A stretch of 6,613 nucleotides of DNA from Polaribacter sp. (GCA_030731695.1 JANQTK010000067.1:1-6613); one strand, 5' to 3'. Counted from the first letter of the stretch, positions 1 through 6,117 are shown. Program-made: numbers and translations. Notes: a model not told the origin generated them from the letters alone.

Positions 1-2
1 AA

Positions 3-662
3 GGTAGTTTTAAAAAGGCAAACAGAAGCAGAATTGACAGTTTTTCAGGAATTGGCGATGAAAAAGCATTGAAAATTTTACGAAAAGTATCAGAAACATT
101 TCACGTGCCAACAGTGACTGATATTCATGAAACTTCGGATGCTGAAAAAGCGGCTGAATATGTTGATGTTTTGCAAATTCCAGCATTTTTGGTGCGTCAA
201 ACAGATTTGGTAGTAGCTGCAGCACAAACTGGAAAAGTTGTCAACTTGAAAAAAGGACAATTTATGAGTCCTGCTTCCATGAAACACGCAGTTCAAAAAG
301 TAAAAGATGCAGGAAATCACAAAGCTTGGATTACTGACAGAGGCACCATGTTTGGCTATCAAGATATGATTGTTGATTTTCGTGGAATTCCAGAAATGCG
401 TCAATTTGCACCTACCATTTTAGATGTTACACATTCTTTGCAGCAACCCAATCAAACAACTGGAGTTACAGGAGGAAGACCAGATATGATTGAAACCATT
501 GCCAGAGCTGGAATTGTAAACAATGTTGATGGCTTATTTATTGAAACTCATTTTGATCCTGCAAATGCTAAAAGTGATGGCGCAAATATGTTACATTTAG
601 ATAATTTGGAGAAATTATTATCCAATTTGGTAGCAATTCGAAAAACAATCAATACTTTATAA
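3..662 (+). CDS. kdsA: 3-deoxy-8-phosphooctulonate synthase (KdsA), 5' end missing
   Basis: KdsA condenses phosphoenolpyruvate with arabinose 5-phosphate to make Kdo-8-phosphate, the precursor of the Kdo sugar in the lipopolysaccharide inner core; it is a cytoplasmic TIM-barrel enzyme. The reading frame is open from the window edge and gives 219 residues, against about 270-285 for the family, so roughly 50-55 N-terminal residues lie outside. A TTG at 69 is an internal Leu codon, not a start, because family sequence continues upstream (KANRSRIDSF near the edge). Visible hallmarks are KANRS, LVRQTDL, DRGTMFGY and DVTHSLQ. Counting from the first complete codon, His144, Glu181 and Asp192 match the spacing of E. 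coli His202, Glu239 and Asp250. The loop reads AKSDGAN, without the CDGP I recall from metal-independent enzymes, so a metal-dependent type is possible, but the deciding N-terminal Cys/Asn is not in the window. Confidence 0.96.
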   Translation, partial: GSFKKANRSRIDSFSGIGDEKALKILRKVSETFHVPTVTDIHETSDAEKAAEYVDVLQIPAFLVRQTDLVVAAAQTGKVVNLKKGQFMSPASMKHAVQKVKDAGNHKAWITDRGTMFGYQDMIVDFRGIPEMRQFAPTILDVTHSLQQPNQTTGVTGGRPDMIETIARAGIVNNVDGLFIETHFDPANAKSDGANMLHLDNLEKLLSNLVAIRKTINTL

Positions 663-688
663 TCAAAATTTTAATTATTTATTATTAG

Positions 689-720
689 AAAGTCACCTTT
701 TATTTAGGGTTGCTTTTTTT
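689..720. terminator. Intrinsic terminator between kdsA and the convergent DUF1801 gene
   Basis: AAAGTCACC (689-697) pairs with GGTTGCTTT (708-716) with one mismatch and one G-T pair, around a 10-base loop, and is followed by an unbroken run of seven T (714-720). It suits termination of kdsA on the + strand, 27 bases after its stop. The structure overlaps the last codons and stop of the - strand gene, so it may also serve that gene, although the - strand U-run is poorer. Confidence 0.72.
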
Positions 721-1080
721 ATAAAATCCTTTGTCTTTTTGATAAAAAGCTTCTTGTAAAACATCTAGTAAAATCGTTTCATTAATGTCTTCAATACAAA
801 AATAACGCAGCGATTTTACAACTTTTCTGTTTTCAGAAATCAAGTGCTCAGAATGTTTTGATAAATGTGAAGACACCCAAAAAGCAACATCTACATATTT
901 CTTTTTCGCTGATACATTTAAATAACAAAAAGGAATTTCATTTAAATAATAGAAAGGAATCTTCCATTTAAATTTTAATTCAACTTCAGGAATTGCATTT
1001 TCAATTAAAATTTGAAGGTGTAATAAAATAGATTTGTAAGGTTCTTGTTGCCTTAAAATAAATTCTTCTGCAGGCCTCAT
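700..1080 (-). CDS. DUF1801 domain-containing protein
   Basis: This 126-residue soluble protein matches the DUF1801 family (YdhG-like fold), whose biochemical role is not established. The family pattern is seen as PEVELKFKWKIPFYYLNEIPFCYLN near residues 31-55, then VDVAFW (about 63-68) and a basic stretch NRKVVKSLRYF (about 83-93). It has no signal peptide and no membrane segment, so it is probably cytoplasmic. The length is normal for flavobacterial members, and the ATG at 1078-1080 gives the usual MRPAEEF-type N terminus. It is a single gene, convergent with kdsA and divergent from the membrane protein at 1134, with 53 bases between the two starts. The family call is fairly sure; function is unknown and its neighbours do not suggest one. 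Confidence 0.85.
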   Translation of the reverse strand: MRPAEEFILRQQEPYKSILLHLQILIENAIPEVELKFKWKIPFYYLNEIPFCYLNVSAKKKYVDVAFWVSSHLSKHSEHLISENRKVVKSLRYFCIEDINETILLDVLQEAFYQKDKGFYKKSNPK

Positions 1081-1108
1081 AAAAAAAATTATTAATGAAT
1101 GATTTTTG

Positions 1109-1125
1109 TATCTTAGCTAAAGTTA
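1109..1125. promoter_or_regulatory. Back-to-back candidate -7 elements for the divergent 1080/1134 pair
   Basis: The + strand reads TATCTTAG at 1109-1116 and the - strand reads TAACTTTA at 1125-1118. Each is one base away from the Bacteroidota -7 consensus TAnnTTTG. Together they form an imperfect palindrome centred on AGCT. Neither has a clear TTG about 20 bases upstream, so the call is tentative. Transcript leaders would be short, roughly 10-15 bases for the + gene and about 30 for the - gene. Confidence 0.35.
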
Positions 1126-1133
1126 TATAATTT

Positions 1134-1697
1134 ATGGATACACGAAATAATTTTTTAGTAAATTTTTCATTGAAAGGATTTACAGCTGTCCAAATTGGAA
1201 TTTATTTTTTAATTGCAGCCTATTTGATAAAAAATATTTTAGATGGTTTTTTGATTGATGACAATCCTATGGGAATGATGTCTGCTCAAATTATTGAAAT
1301 TAGTATTATTTCAATTTTGATTTTTGTGTTTTTATTTTCATCATTTGCTCTATTTTTTAGTGCCAGAAGACGTTCAAAGAAAGAAGAAGTTTCTCTATGG
1401 AATCCAACATCAAAAAATGATTTTTGGAAATATGCAGCTAGTTTTTCACTTCTTTTTATCTCATCAATTTTCTTAATGAAGCAGGGTTTTATTGAATTAA
1501 TAACTCCAATATTTTTTGTTATTTATGGTTTGATATTACTTTTATTCAATAAACCATCCAATAAAAACTCAAAAATTATTTCTCTGATTTGTGTTTTATT
1601 AGGCGGAATTTGCTTTTTGATTCCAAGTTACTGGTATGCATCAATTTCAATTCTTGGAATTGCTCATATTACTTATGGAGTCATGGTGAAGAATTAG
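1134..1697 (+). CDS. Six-helix membrane protein of unknown function, paralogue of the 1772-2380 protein
   Basis: I do not recognise a named family. The 187-residue product has about six hydrophobic helices (near residues 15-36, 52-75, 98-115, 120-138, 147-163 and 167-184) and no cleavable signal peptide. A basic loop, ARRRSKKEE (about 77-85), is likely cytoplasmic and leads into LWNPTSK (88-94). The C terminus contains HITYG (178-182). The order of helices, the W-(N/D)-P-x-(T/S)-K motif before helix 3 and the H-I-x-Y-G motif in helix 6 all recur in the next gene, so the two look like an ancient tandem duplication. This copy lacks the roughly 20-residue soluble N-terminal extension of its sister and also lacks the perfect ACTTTG-N5-CAAAGT operator. 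The ATG at 1134 is the first usable start after the divergent promoter region. Confidence 0.85.
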   Translation: MDTRNNFLVNFSLKGFTAVQIGIYFLIAAYLIKNILDGFLIDDNPMGMMSAQIIEISIISILIFVFLFSSFALFFSARRRSKKEEVSLWNPTSKNDFWKYAASFSLLFISSIFLMKQGFIELITPIFFVIYGLILLLFNKPSNKNSKIISLICVLLGGICFLIPSYWYASISILGIAHITYGVMVKN

Positions 1698-1720
1698 TTT
1701 TTAAATAAATTAGATTTTTA

Positions 1721-1767
1721 TTGCTGATTTGAAAACTATTTATTTACTTTGCATTTCAAAGTTCTTT
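1721..1767 (+). promoter_or_regulatory. Promoter with palindromic operator for the 1772-2698 operon
   Basis: TTG at 1721-1723, a 20-base spacer and TTACTTTG at 1744-1751 fit the Bacteroidota -33/-7 promoter with one mismatch to TAnnTTTG. Overlapping the -7 is a perfect inverted repeat, ACTTTGCATTTCAAAGT (1746-1762), with 6-base arms and a 5-base spacer. The second arm would sit at about the transcription start, so a bound protein should block initiation. The 27 bases at 1741-1767 match 2716-2742 upstream of creD at 25 positions. The leader before the ATG at 1772 would be only about 15 bases and has no Shine-Dalgarno sequence. Confidence 0.68.
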
Positions 1768-1771
1768 ACAA

Positions 1772-2380
1772 ATGAATACAGAAAACTATTTAAAAGACAT
1801 CTCAGAAATTAAAAACTTAATGAATAAATCATCAAAATTTATTTCATTAAATGGATTATCTGGAATTTTAGCAGGAATTTATGCATTAATAGGTGCAGGT
1901 TATGCATTTTGGCTAGTAAATCAAAGTGGTAATGATTATCTTATTTTAGATGGAGAAATATTTAGGTTGGTTATTTTAGATTTATTAATTGTTGGTTTTT
2001 TAAGTATTGGAACTGCTATATTATTGACTACTCAAAAGGCAAAAAAGAATAATCAAAGAATTTGGGATCCATTAACAAAAAGACTCTTAACAAGTTTTAT
2101 AATTCCATTATTAGCTGGCGGAATTTATATCATAATTATTTTAAACCAACAAAAATATGGTCAAACTGGAGCTTTAATGCTGTTGTTTTATGGATTAGCT
2201 TTATTAAATGCCTCAAAATATACACTAGGAGACATCAAATATCTTGGTTATTCAGAAATTATATTGGGATTAATATCTGCAATTTATCCTGGATATGGAT
2301 TTTGGTTTTGGGTAATTGGTTTTGGATTTATGCACATCATTTATGGTTCTGTGATGTATTATAAGTATGATAGGAAATAA
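1772..2380 (+). CDS. Conserved flavobacterial six-helix membrane protein of unknown function
   Basis: This 202-residue integral membrane protein begins with a soluble, charged stretch of about 25 residues (KDISEIKNLMNKSSKF) followed by six predicted helices (about 28-49, 65-88, 106-125, 131-147, 157-172 and 175-195). Between helices 2 and 3 a basic loop ends in IWDPLTK (97-103); helix 6 carries HIIYG (188-192). Both motifs are shared with the paralogue immediately upstream. I recognise the type as a conserved hypothetical protein found beside winged-helix regulators in Flavobacteriaceae, but know no assigned function. Only 21 bases separate its stop from the regulator, so the two are almost certainly one transcript made from the operator-bearing promoter at 1721-1767. 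A role in sensing or transmitting a membrane signal to the regulator is plausible but is inference only. Confidence 0.88.
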   Translation: MNTENYLKDISEIKNLMNKSSKFISLNGLSGILAGIYALIGAGYAFWLVNQSGNDYLILDGEIFRLVILDLLIVGFLSIGTAILLTTQKAKKNNQRIWDPLTKRLLTSFIIPLLAGGIYIIIILNQQKYGQTGALMLLFYGLALLNASKYTLGDIKYLGYSEIILGLISAIYPGYGFWFWVIGFGFMHIIYGSVMYYKYDRK

Positions 2381-2401
2381 AAAATATTTTATTCAAAAAA
2401 A

Positions 2402-2698
2402 TTGAAAAATATTATTAAACATATAAATAAGGCTTTTGATCATAGAATCAGACTTGGAATAATGTCTGTTTTAATGGTAAATGATTATGCTGATTTTACC
2501 TCGCTAAAAGAACTTTTAGGAGCAACTGATGGTAATTTAGCGAGTCACACAAAAGCACTAGAAAAAGTAGATTACATTAAAGTTGAAAAACAATTTATTT
2601 CTAGAAAACCAAATACAAAATACATCATAACTGAGTTAGGAAAACAAGAATTTAAGAAGCATATAGATGCTCTTGAAAAATTAATACATACAAAATAA
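2402..2698 (+). CDS. Winged helix-turn-helix transcriptional regulator (HTH_34/PF13601 type)
   Basis: The 98-residue cytoplasmic protein is a single winged-helix domain of the PF13601 (HTH_34) type, related to MarR/ArsR-like regulators. The N-terminal helix carries FDHRIRLGIMSVL (12-24). The second and recognition helices are LKELLGATDGNLASHTKALEK (35-55), and the wing is IKVEKQFISRKPNTKYIIT (59-77). There is no added ligand-binding domain, as usual for this small family. The start is TTG at 2402: no ATG exists in this frame between the preceding gene's stop (2378-2380) and it, and homologues begin MKN in the same place. Such proteins generally bind DNA as dimers, which fits the 17-bp palindromes found before its own operon and before creD. 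I infer that it is the repressor for both. Effector unknown. Confidence 0.92.
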   Translation: MKNIIKHINKAFDHRIRLGIMSVLMVNDYADFTSLKELLGATDGNLASHTKALEKVDYIKVEKQFISRKPNTKYIITELGKQEFKKHIDALEKLIHTK

Positions 2699-2715
2699 AC
2701 AATATTTTTTTTGAT

Positions 2716-2742
2716 TATTTACTTTGTTTTTCAAAGTTCTTT
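2716..2742 (+). promoter_or_regulatory. Promoter/operator for creD, near-copy of the one at 1741-1767
   Basis: TTACTTTG at 2719-2726 is the likely -7 element, and ACTTTGTTTTTCAAAGT at 2721-2737 is a perfect 6+5+6 inverted repeat. Compared with 1741-1767, only two of 27 bases differ, both in the loop between the arms, so the arms and both flanks are conserved. No TTG sits at the normal -33 distance here, which suggests a weaker or activator-aided promoter. The creD leader would be about 50-57 bases and A-rich, without a Shine-Dalgarno sequence. Confidence 0.66.
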
Positions 2743-2789
2743 TAAATTACAAAAACAATAAAACAACAATTTTTTAAAAATCAATAATT

Positions 2790-4184
2790 ATGGAAACAAG
2801 TAACGAACAACAAGGAAAATTTGGTGAAATGGTAAAAAAATCAATAACAACTAGAATGATTATGATAGGAATATTAATCATTATTCTACTAATTCCACTT
2901 TCATATATTGAAGAATTAATCACTGAAAGAAAAAACAGACAACAAGAAGTGGTTGAAGAAATTAATCAAAAATGGGGAGAGGAAGTACTTTTTTATGGAC
3001 CAATTTTAAAAGTTCCTTACAAAAGTTATCTTACAAAAAATATCTATAACGAAAAATCAAAAGTGTGGGAAAAGGAAGTAATAGAAAACATAAATTATGC
3101 CTATTTATTTCCTGAAAAATTGAAAATTTCAAGTAATATTAATCCTGAAGAAAAAACTAGAGGAATTTATAAAACGGCTGTTTATCAAAGTAAAATAAAT
3201 ATTAATGGCAATTTTATAAAACCCAATTTCTCAGATAAAGAGATAAAAGATGAAGATATTCTATGGGATAAAACTCAAATAATTGTAAAAACAACCAACT
3301 TAAAAGGCGCAAATAAATTATTTGAAATTGAAATCAATAAAAATAATTACCCTTTTACATCATCAAGTTTTATCAATGAAAACAGGAACTTAACACAATT
3401 AAATTCAGAAAACATAAATTTGTATGAATTAGAAAGTACTGTTTTAAAAATTAATGATTTGCCAAAAGAAAAAGTAATGTCTTTTTCAATGGATATTAGC
3501 ATGAAAGGAAGTAAACAAATTCAATTTATTCCAATTGGTAAAGAAACAGATGTAAACATTCAATCAGATTGGAAAACAGCCAATTTTATTGGTGAATATT
3601 TGCCTTTCAATTCTGATAAAATAACCCAAAATGGCTTTGATGCAAAATGGAAAATACTTGATATAAACAGACCATTTTCTCAAAAACATTATACTAAAAT
3701 TCCAGACTTAAATGATTTTTCATTTGGAGTTAACTTCATGATTCCTGTTGATGAATATCAAAAAAGTGAACGTTCAGCAAAATATGGATTCTTAGTAATT
3801 GGATTAACATTTCTAATCTTTTTTTTAATTCAAACATTGAGTAAAATTCACATTCATCCTTTTCAATATTTGATGATTGGTATTGCTCTAACCATGTTTT
3901 ATACTTTATTGATTTCTATTTCTGAACACAGTAGCTACTTAAAAGCATATATAATTTCTGGGATTTCAGTAATTTTATTAATTACTTTGTATTCAAAATC
4001 AATATTAAAAGGACTGAAATTTCCATTTCTCATTGGAACTTCATTAACAGCTTTATATGCATTTATTTTTGTTATTATTCAATTAGAAAATTATGCACTT
4101 TTAGTTGGTAGTATTGGTTTGTTTGTAATTTTAGCAGCAGTTATGTATGCATCAAGAAAAATAGATTGGGAAAATAATCTATAA
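2790..4184 (+). CDS. creD: CreD family inner-membrane protein
   Basis: CreD (PF06123) is an inner-membrane protein tied to cell-envelope integrity and, in Proteobacteria, controlled by the CreBC two-component system; its molecular activity is unknown. The 464-residue length fits the family (E. coli about 450). A single N-terminal helix (about 22-41) is followed by a large soluble domain, probably periplasmic (about 42-330), containing WGEEVLFYGPILKVPY (62-77). About five helices follow (331-350, 357-377, 384-401, 411-430, 434-453). Signature segments are YQKSERSAKYG (323-333), HPFQYLMIGIAL (356-367), ISEHSSYLKAYI (377-388), NYALLVGSIGLF (434-445) and MYASRKIDW (452-460). No creB or creC lies nearby; instead a winged-helix regulator precedes it and both have matching operators. 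The ATG at 2790 places charged residues before helix 1, as expected. Confidence 0.96.
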   Translation: METSNEQQGKFGEMVKKSITTRMIMIGILIIILLIPLSYIEELITERKNRQQEVVEEINQKWGEEVLFYGPILKVPYKSYLTKNIYNEKSKVWEKEVIENINYAYLFPEKLKISSNINPEEKTRGIYKTAVYQSKININGNFIKPNFSDKEIKDEDILWDKTQIIVKTTNLKGANKLFEIEINKNNYPFTSSSFINENRNLTQLNSENINLYELESTVLKINDLPKEKVMSFSMDISMKGSKQIQFIPIGKETDVNIQSDWKTANFIGEYLPFNSDKITQNGFDAKWKILDINRPFSQKHYTKIPDLNDFSFGVNFMIPVDEYQKSERSAKYGFLVIGLTFLIFFLIQTLSKIHIHPFQYLMIGIALTMFYTLLISISEHSSYLKAYIISGISVILLITLYSKSILKGLKFPFLIGTSLTALYAFIFVIIQLENYALLVGSIGLFVILAAVMYASRKIDWENNL

Positions 4185-4189
4185 AAAAA

Positions 4190-4219
4190 ACATAACCTCA
4201 ATTTAATTTGAGGTTATGT
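4190..4219. terminator. Strong 12-bp hairpin terminator after creD
   Basis: ACATAACCTCAA (4190-4201) and TTGAGGTTATGT (4208-4219) pair perfectly over 12 bases around a 6-base loop, starting five bases after the creD stop. On the + strand it is followed only by GTTTAAAAATT, a poor U-run. On the - strand it is followed by eight T in the transcript, which is an ideal terminator. It probably ends creD transcription at least partly, and it would also stop antisense transcripts coming from the right. Confidence 0.8.
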
Positions 4220-4236
4220 GTTTAAAAATTAAAAAA

Positions 4237-4611
4237 ATGAAATTAAAATATTTTACTGCATTCTCAATTATACTGATTATAGAAATTTGCATTTCATTCA
4301 CTAAAGGATTCATTAGATATACTTTAGGTGATTATTTTGCAGTAATTTTATTGTATTTATTTATAAAAAGTTTTACAAATTTTTCTGTGAATAAAGTAGC
4401 TTTGGCTGTTTTGTTAATTTCCTATTTTATTGAGTTTTTACAACTTACAAATCTTAAAAATTTTTATCCAAATGAATATTTAAAAACTTTTCAGTTGACA
4501 TTAGGAACAACGTTTAGTATTGAAGATTTAATCGCTTATACTTTTGGAGTTTTCACAGTATTTCTTGTTGAAAAATACCTTAGAGAAAATAAAAAAGTTG
4601 AAAAGAATTAA
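4237..4611 (+). CDS. DUF2809 family small membrane protein
   Basis: The 124-residue product matches DUF2809 (PF10990), a family of small four-helix inner-membrane proteins with no established function. Helices lie near residues 6-21, 30-45, 52-70 and 96-113. Family features are FIRYTLGDYFAVILLYLF (25-42), with Arg27 and Asp32; ALAVLLISYFIEFLQ (55-69), ending in an E-x-x-Q pattern; and SIEDLIAYTFG (94-104). The C-terminal tail is short and basic. An upstream in-frame ATG at 4216 would lie inside the terminator hairpin and add MCLKIKK, so I take the ATG at 4237, which gives the usual MKLKYF-type start. It follows creD by 52 bases with the hairpin between; I see no clear promoter, so it may depend on read-through. 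It faces the - strand DUF3820 gene with 20 bases between stops. Confidence 0.87.
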   Translation: MKLKYFTAFSIILIIEICISFTKGFIRYTLGDYFAVILLYLFIKSFTNFSVNKVALAVLLISYFIEFLQLTNLKNFYPNEYLKTFQLTLGTTFSIEDLIAYTFGVFTVFLVEKYLRENKKVEKN

Positions 4612-4631
4612 AATCTTGAGGTTAATTTTAT

Positions 4632-4865
4632 TTAATTATTAGCACCAATTTTCCGAACTAAATCCTCTAAACCATTCAATTTTAATTCATACACCAAAGC
4701 CATTTGTTTGCCTAATTTTCCCTGAGGGAAACCTTTATTTCGATACCAAACCACATAATATTCAGGCAAATCAATTAAAAAGTAATTTTTGTATTTCCCA
4801 AAAGGCATTTTAGCTTTGGCTAATTCAAGTAAAAATTGTTGATTTTGAAAGTTATTCTCTTCCAT
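4632..4865 (-). CDS. DUF3820 family protein
   Basis: This 77-residue soluble protein belongs to DUF3820 (PF12843), named from a Pseudomonas member as a 'putative quorum-sensing-regulated virulence factor', although no activity has been shown. The family pattern is almost complete: MPFGKYKNYFLIDLPEYYVVWY (20-41), then NKGFPQGKLGKQMALVYELKLNGLEDL (43-69). No membrane segment or signal peptide is seen. I choose the ATG at 4863-4865 rather than the TTG one codon earlier. Either start lies inside the end of the upstream dehydrogenase gene (14-base overlap with the ATG), so the two are surely co-transcribed and probably translationally coupled. The virulence-factor label should not be read as a function in this organism. 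Confidence 0.9.
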   Translation of the reverse strand: MEENNFQNQQFLLELAKAKMPFGKYKNYFLIDLPEYYVVWYRNKGFPQGKLGKQMALVYELKLNGLEDLVRKIGANN

Positions 4866-6057
4866 CAACGTAGTCTTTTAAATAAGAAAATCGCTTGGTT
4901 AATTTCCCATTTTCAGTGATTTTTGCTCTTGATAAAACACCCTCTTTATCTCCATTAAAAAAAGCAGGAATCACGTTTTCTAGAAACATTTCTCCAAAAC
5001 CTTCACTAGCATCTTTGGGTAATTCGCAAGGCAAATTATCAACAGCCATAACAACTATCGCATTTTCATCACCAAAATCAACTTCTTTTTCAGTTATTGG
5101 ATCATAGCCATAAATAGGATTTTCAATAGTTGAAGCACGAATTGTACTTGCAATTGGGCCATTAATATCACAAGAAATATCTGCTATAAAACGAATCTTA
5201 AAATCGGATTTTTTAGCATCTTCTGTAGTAAAAAAAGAGGGAGCTCCATTACCGTAAAAATGACCTGCAATAAAAAAATCAGTCACTTTTACAAATCGGA
5301 AAAAATCAGATTCATAAGCTTCTGGAAGAGCATAAAAATCATAATTATCCAAAACTTGCCCATCTTTACGTTGATTATAATCCAAAACATCCACAAAACA
5401 AAAAACTGGTTTATCAAAGTTTTGATGTAAATATTCCGCAACTGAAACTTGTTTGATGTTCATAGCATCCAACATTTCTTTGGCTCCAAATGCAACTTTG
5501 CCACTACCTGTCAATAAAATTTTAATATTTGGAAGTGTTATTTTTTGCAATTCAGAGATTAATGATTGCTGATTGGGTAAGTTTTCAGCTTTAGGTAAAT
5601 CAAAAGTTTTTTGTTTTAGGCCAATAGCTCTAAATCCGTTATAAGCCCCAACTATTCCAGCATAACGTCCAAAACCAATCAAACGTGCACCATTTTCTTT
5701 AACGATGGTTTCGTGATCATACAATTCAATATTTTTAGCTAAAATTGCTTGTAATAATTTTCGATTGTAAGGTTGCTTTTTGATAGTATGACTAAAGAAA
5801 AAATATTTTTTATTCGGAAGTAAAGCTTCTACAGGAACTTCCTTTACACCCAATAAAACATCACAATCAGAAAGATCATCTACAACTTCAAAACCTGCAT
5901 TTTTATATGCCTCATTTGTAAAAACACGAATATCTGAACTTTCTATTTTTATAGTAACTGAAGGAAATTTGCTTTTAAATTCTTGTAGTTTTTCGGGAGA
6001 AAACACCACTCTTTTGTCTGGTGGATTTTTACGCTCTTTAAGGATGCCAAATTTCAT
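4852..6057 (-). CDS. Saccharopine dehydrogenase (Lys1)/alanine dehydrogenase-superfamily NAD(P)-dependent oxidoreductase
   Basis: The 401-residue cytoplasmic protein has the AlaDH/PNT two-domain layout and resembles yeast Lys1 (NAD-dependent, lysine-forming saccharopine dehydrogenase) more than classical alanine dehydrogenase. Shared blocks are GVKEVP (70-75) with Lys72, equivalent to yeast Lys77; FFSHTIKKQ (87-95) with His90, equivalent to yeast His96; LYDHETIVKENGARLIGFGRYAGIVGA (112-138); the nucleotide-binding loop TGSGKVAFG (183-191); ADISCDINGPI (292-302); and DNLPCELPKDASEGFG (340-355). Both catalytic residues are kept, so it is probably active, on saccharopine/lysine or a related amino acid and oxo-acid pair. 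The exact substrate cannot be settled here. It starts at an ATG at 6055-6057, with a promoter 61 bases upstream, and its end overlaps the DUF3820 start. Confidence 0.88.
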   Translation of the reverse strand: MKFGILKERKNPPDKRVVFSPEKLQEFKSKFPSVTIKIESSDIRVFTNEAYKNAGFEVVDDLSDCDVLLGVKEVPVEALLPNKKYFFFSHTIKKQPYNRKLLQAILAKNIELYDHETIVKENGARLIGFGRYAGIVGAYNGFRAIGLKQKTFDLPKAENLPNQQSLISELQKITLPNIKILLTGSGKVAFGAKEMLDAMNIKQVSVAEYLHQNFDKPVFCFVDVLDYNQRKDGQVLDNYDFYALPEAYESDFFRFVKVTDFFIAGHFYGNGAPSFFTTEDAKKSDFKIRFIADISCDINGPIASTIRASTIENPIYGYDPITEKEVDFGDENAIVVMAVDNLPCELPKDASEGFGEMFLENVIPAFFNGDKEGVLSRAKITENGKLTKRFSYLKDYVDGRE

Positions 6058-6117
6058 GTTTTGATATTTTTGTAATTACTGATAGAAAATCAGTAAAAAA
6101 TTGGACTAAATTTTGTT

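Noticed and set aside
90..404. 104-residue - strand reading frame (and a second at 10-225) antisense to kdsA
   Set aside because: The kdsA frame on the opposite strand is certain; these are rich in Cys, His and Phe, as chance antisense frames often are, and have no recognisable motif.
1109..1124. A third copy of the ACTTTG-N5-CAAAGT operator before the 1134 gene
   Set aside because: Only a TAAAGTT half-site resembles the right arm; the left arm is absent at the proper distance, so it is reported only as a possible decayed half-site.
2062..2364. 100-residue + strand reading frame inside the 1772-2380 gene
   Set aside because: It is a different-frame shadow of a well-supported membrane protein and shows no family features of its own.
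4216..4236. Upstream ATG for the DUF2809 gene, adding MCLKIKK
   Set aside because: It lies inside the right arm of the creD terminator hairpin, and the downstream ATG at 4237 gives the normal family N terminus.
4609..4630. Possible terminator TAAAAT...ATTTTA between the convergent DUF2809 and DUF3820 genes
   Set aside because: The stem is six A-T pairs with a 10-base loop and no clean U-run; in DNA this AT-rich it is not distinguishable from chance.
4895..5107. 70-residue + strand reading frame antisense to the dehydrogenase
   Set aside because: It is fully covered by the conserved C-terminal part of the oxidoreductase on the - strand and has no family match that I recognise.
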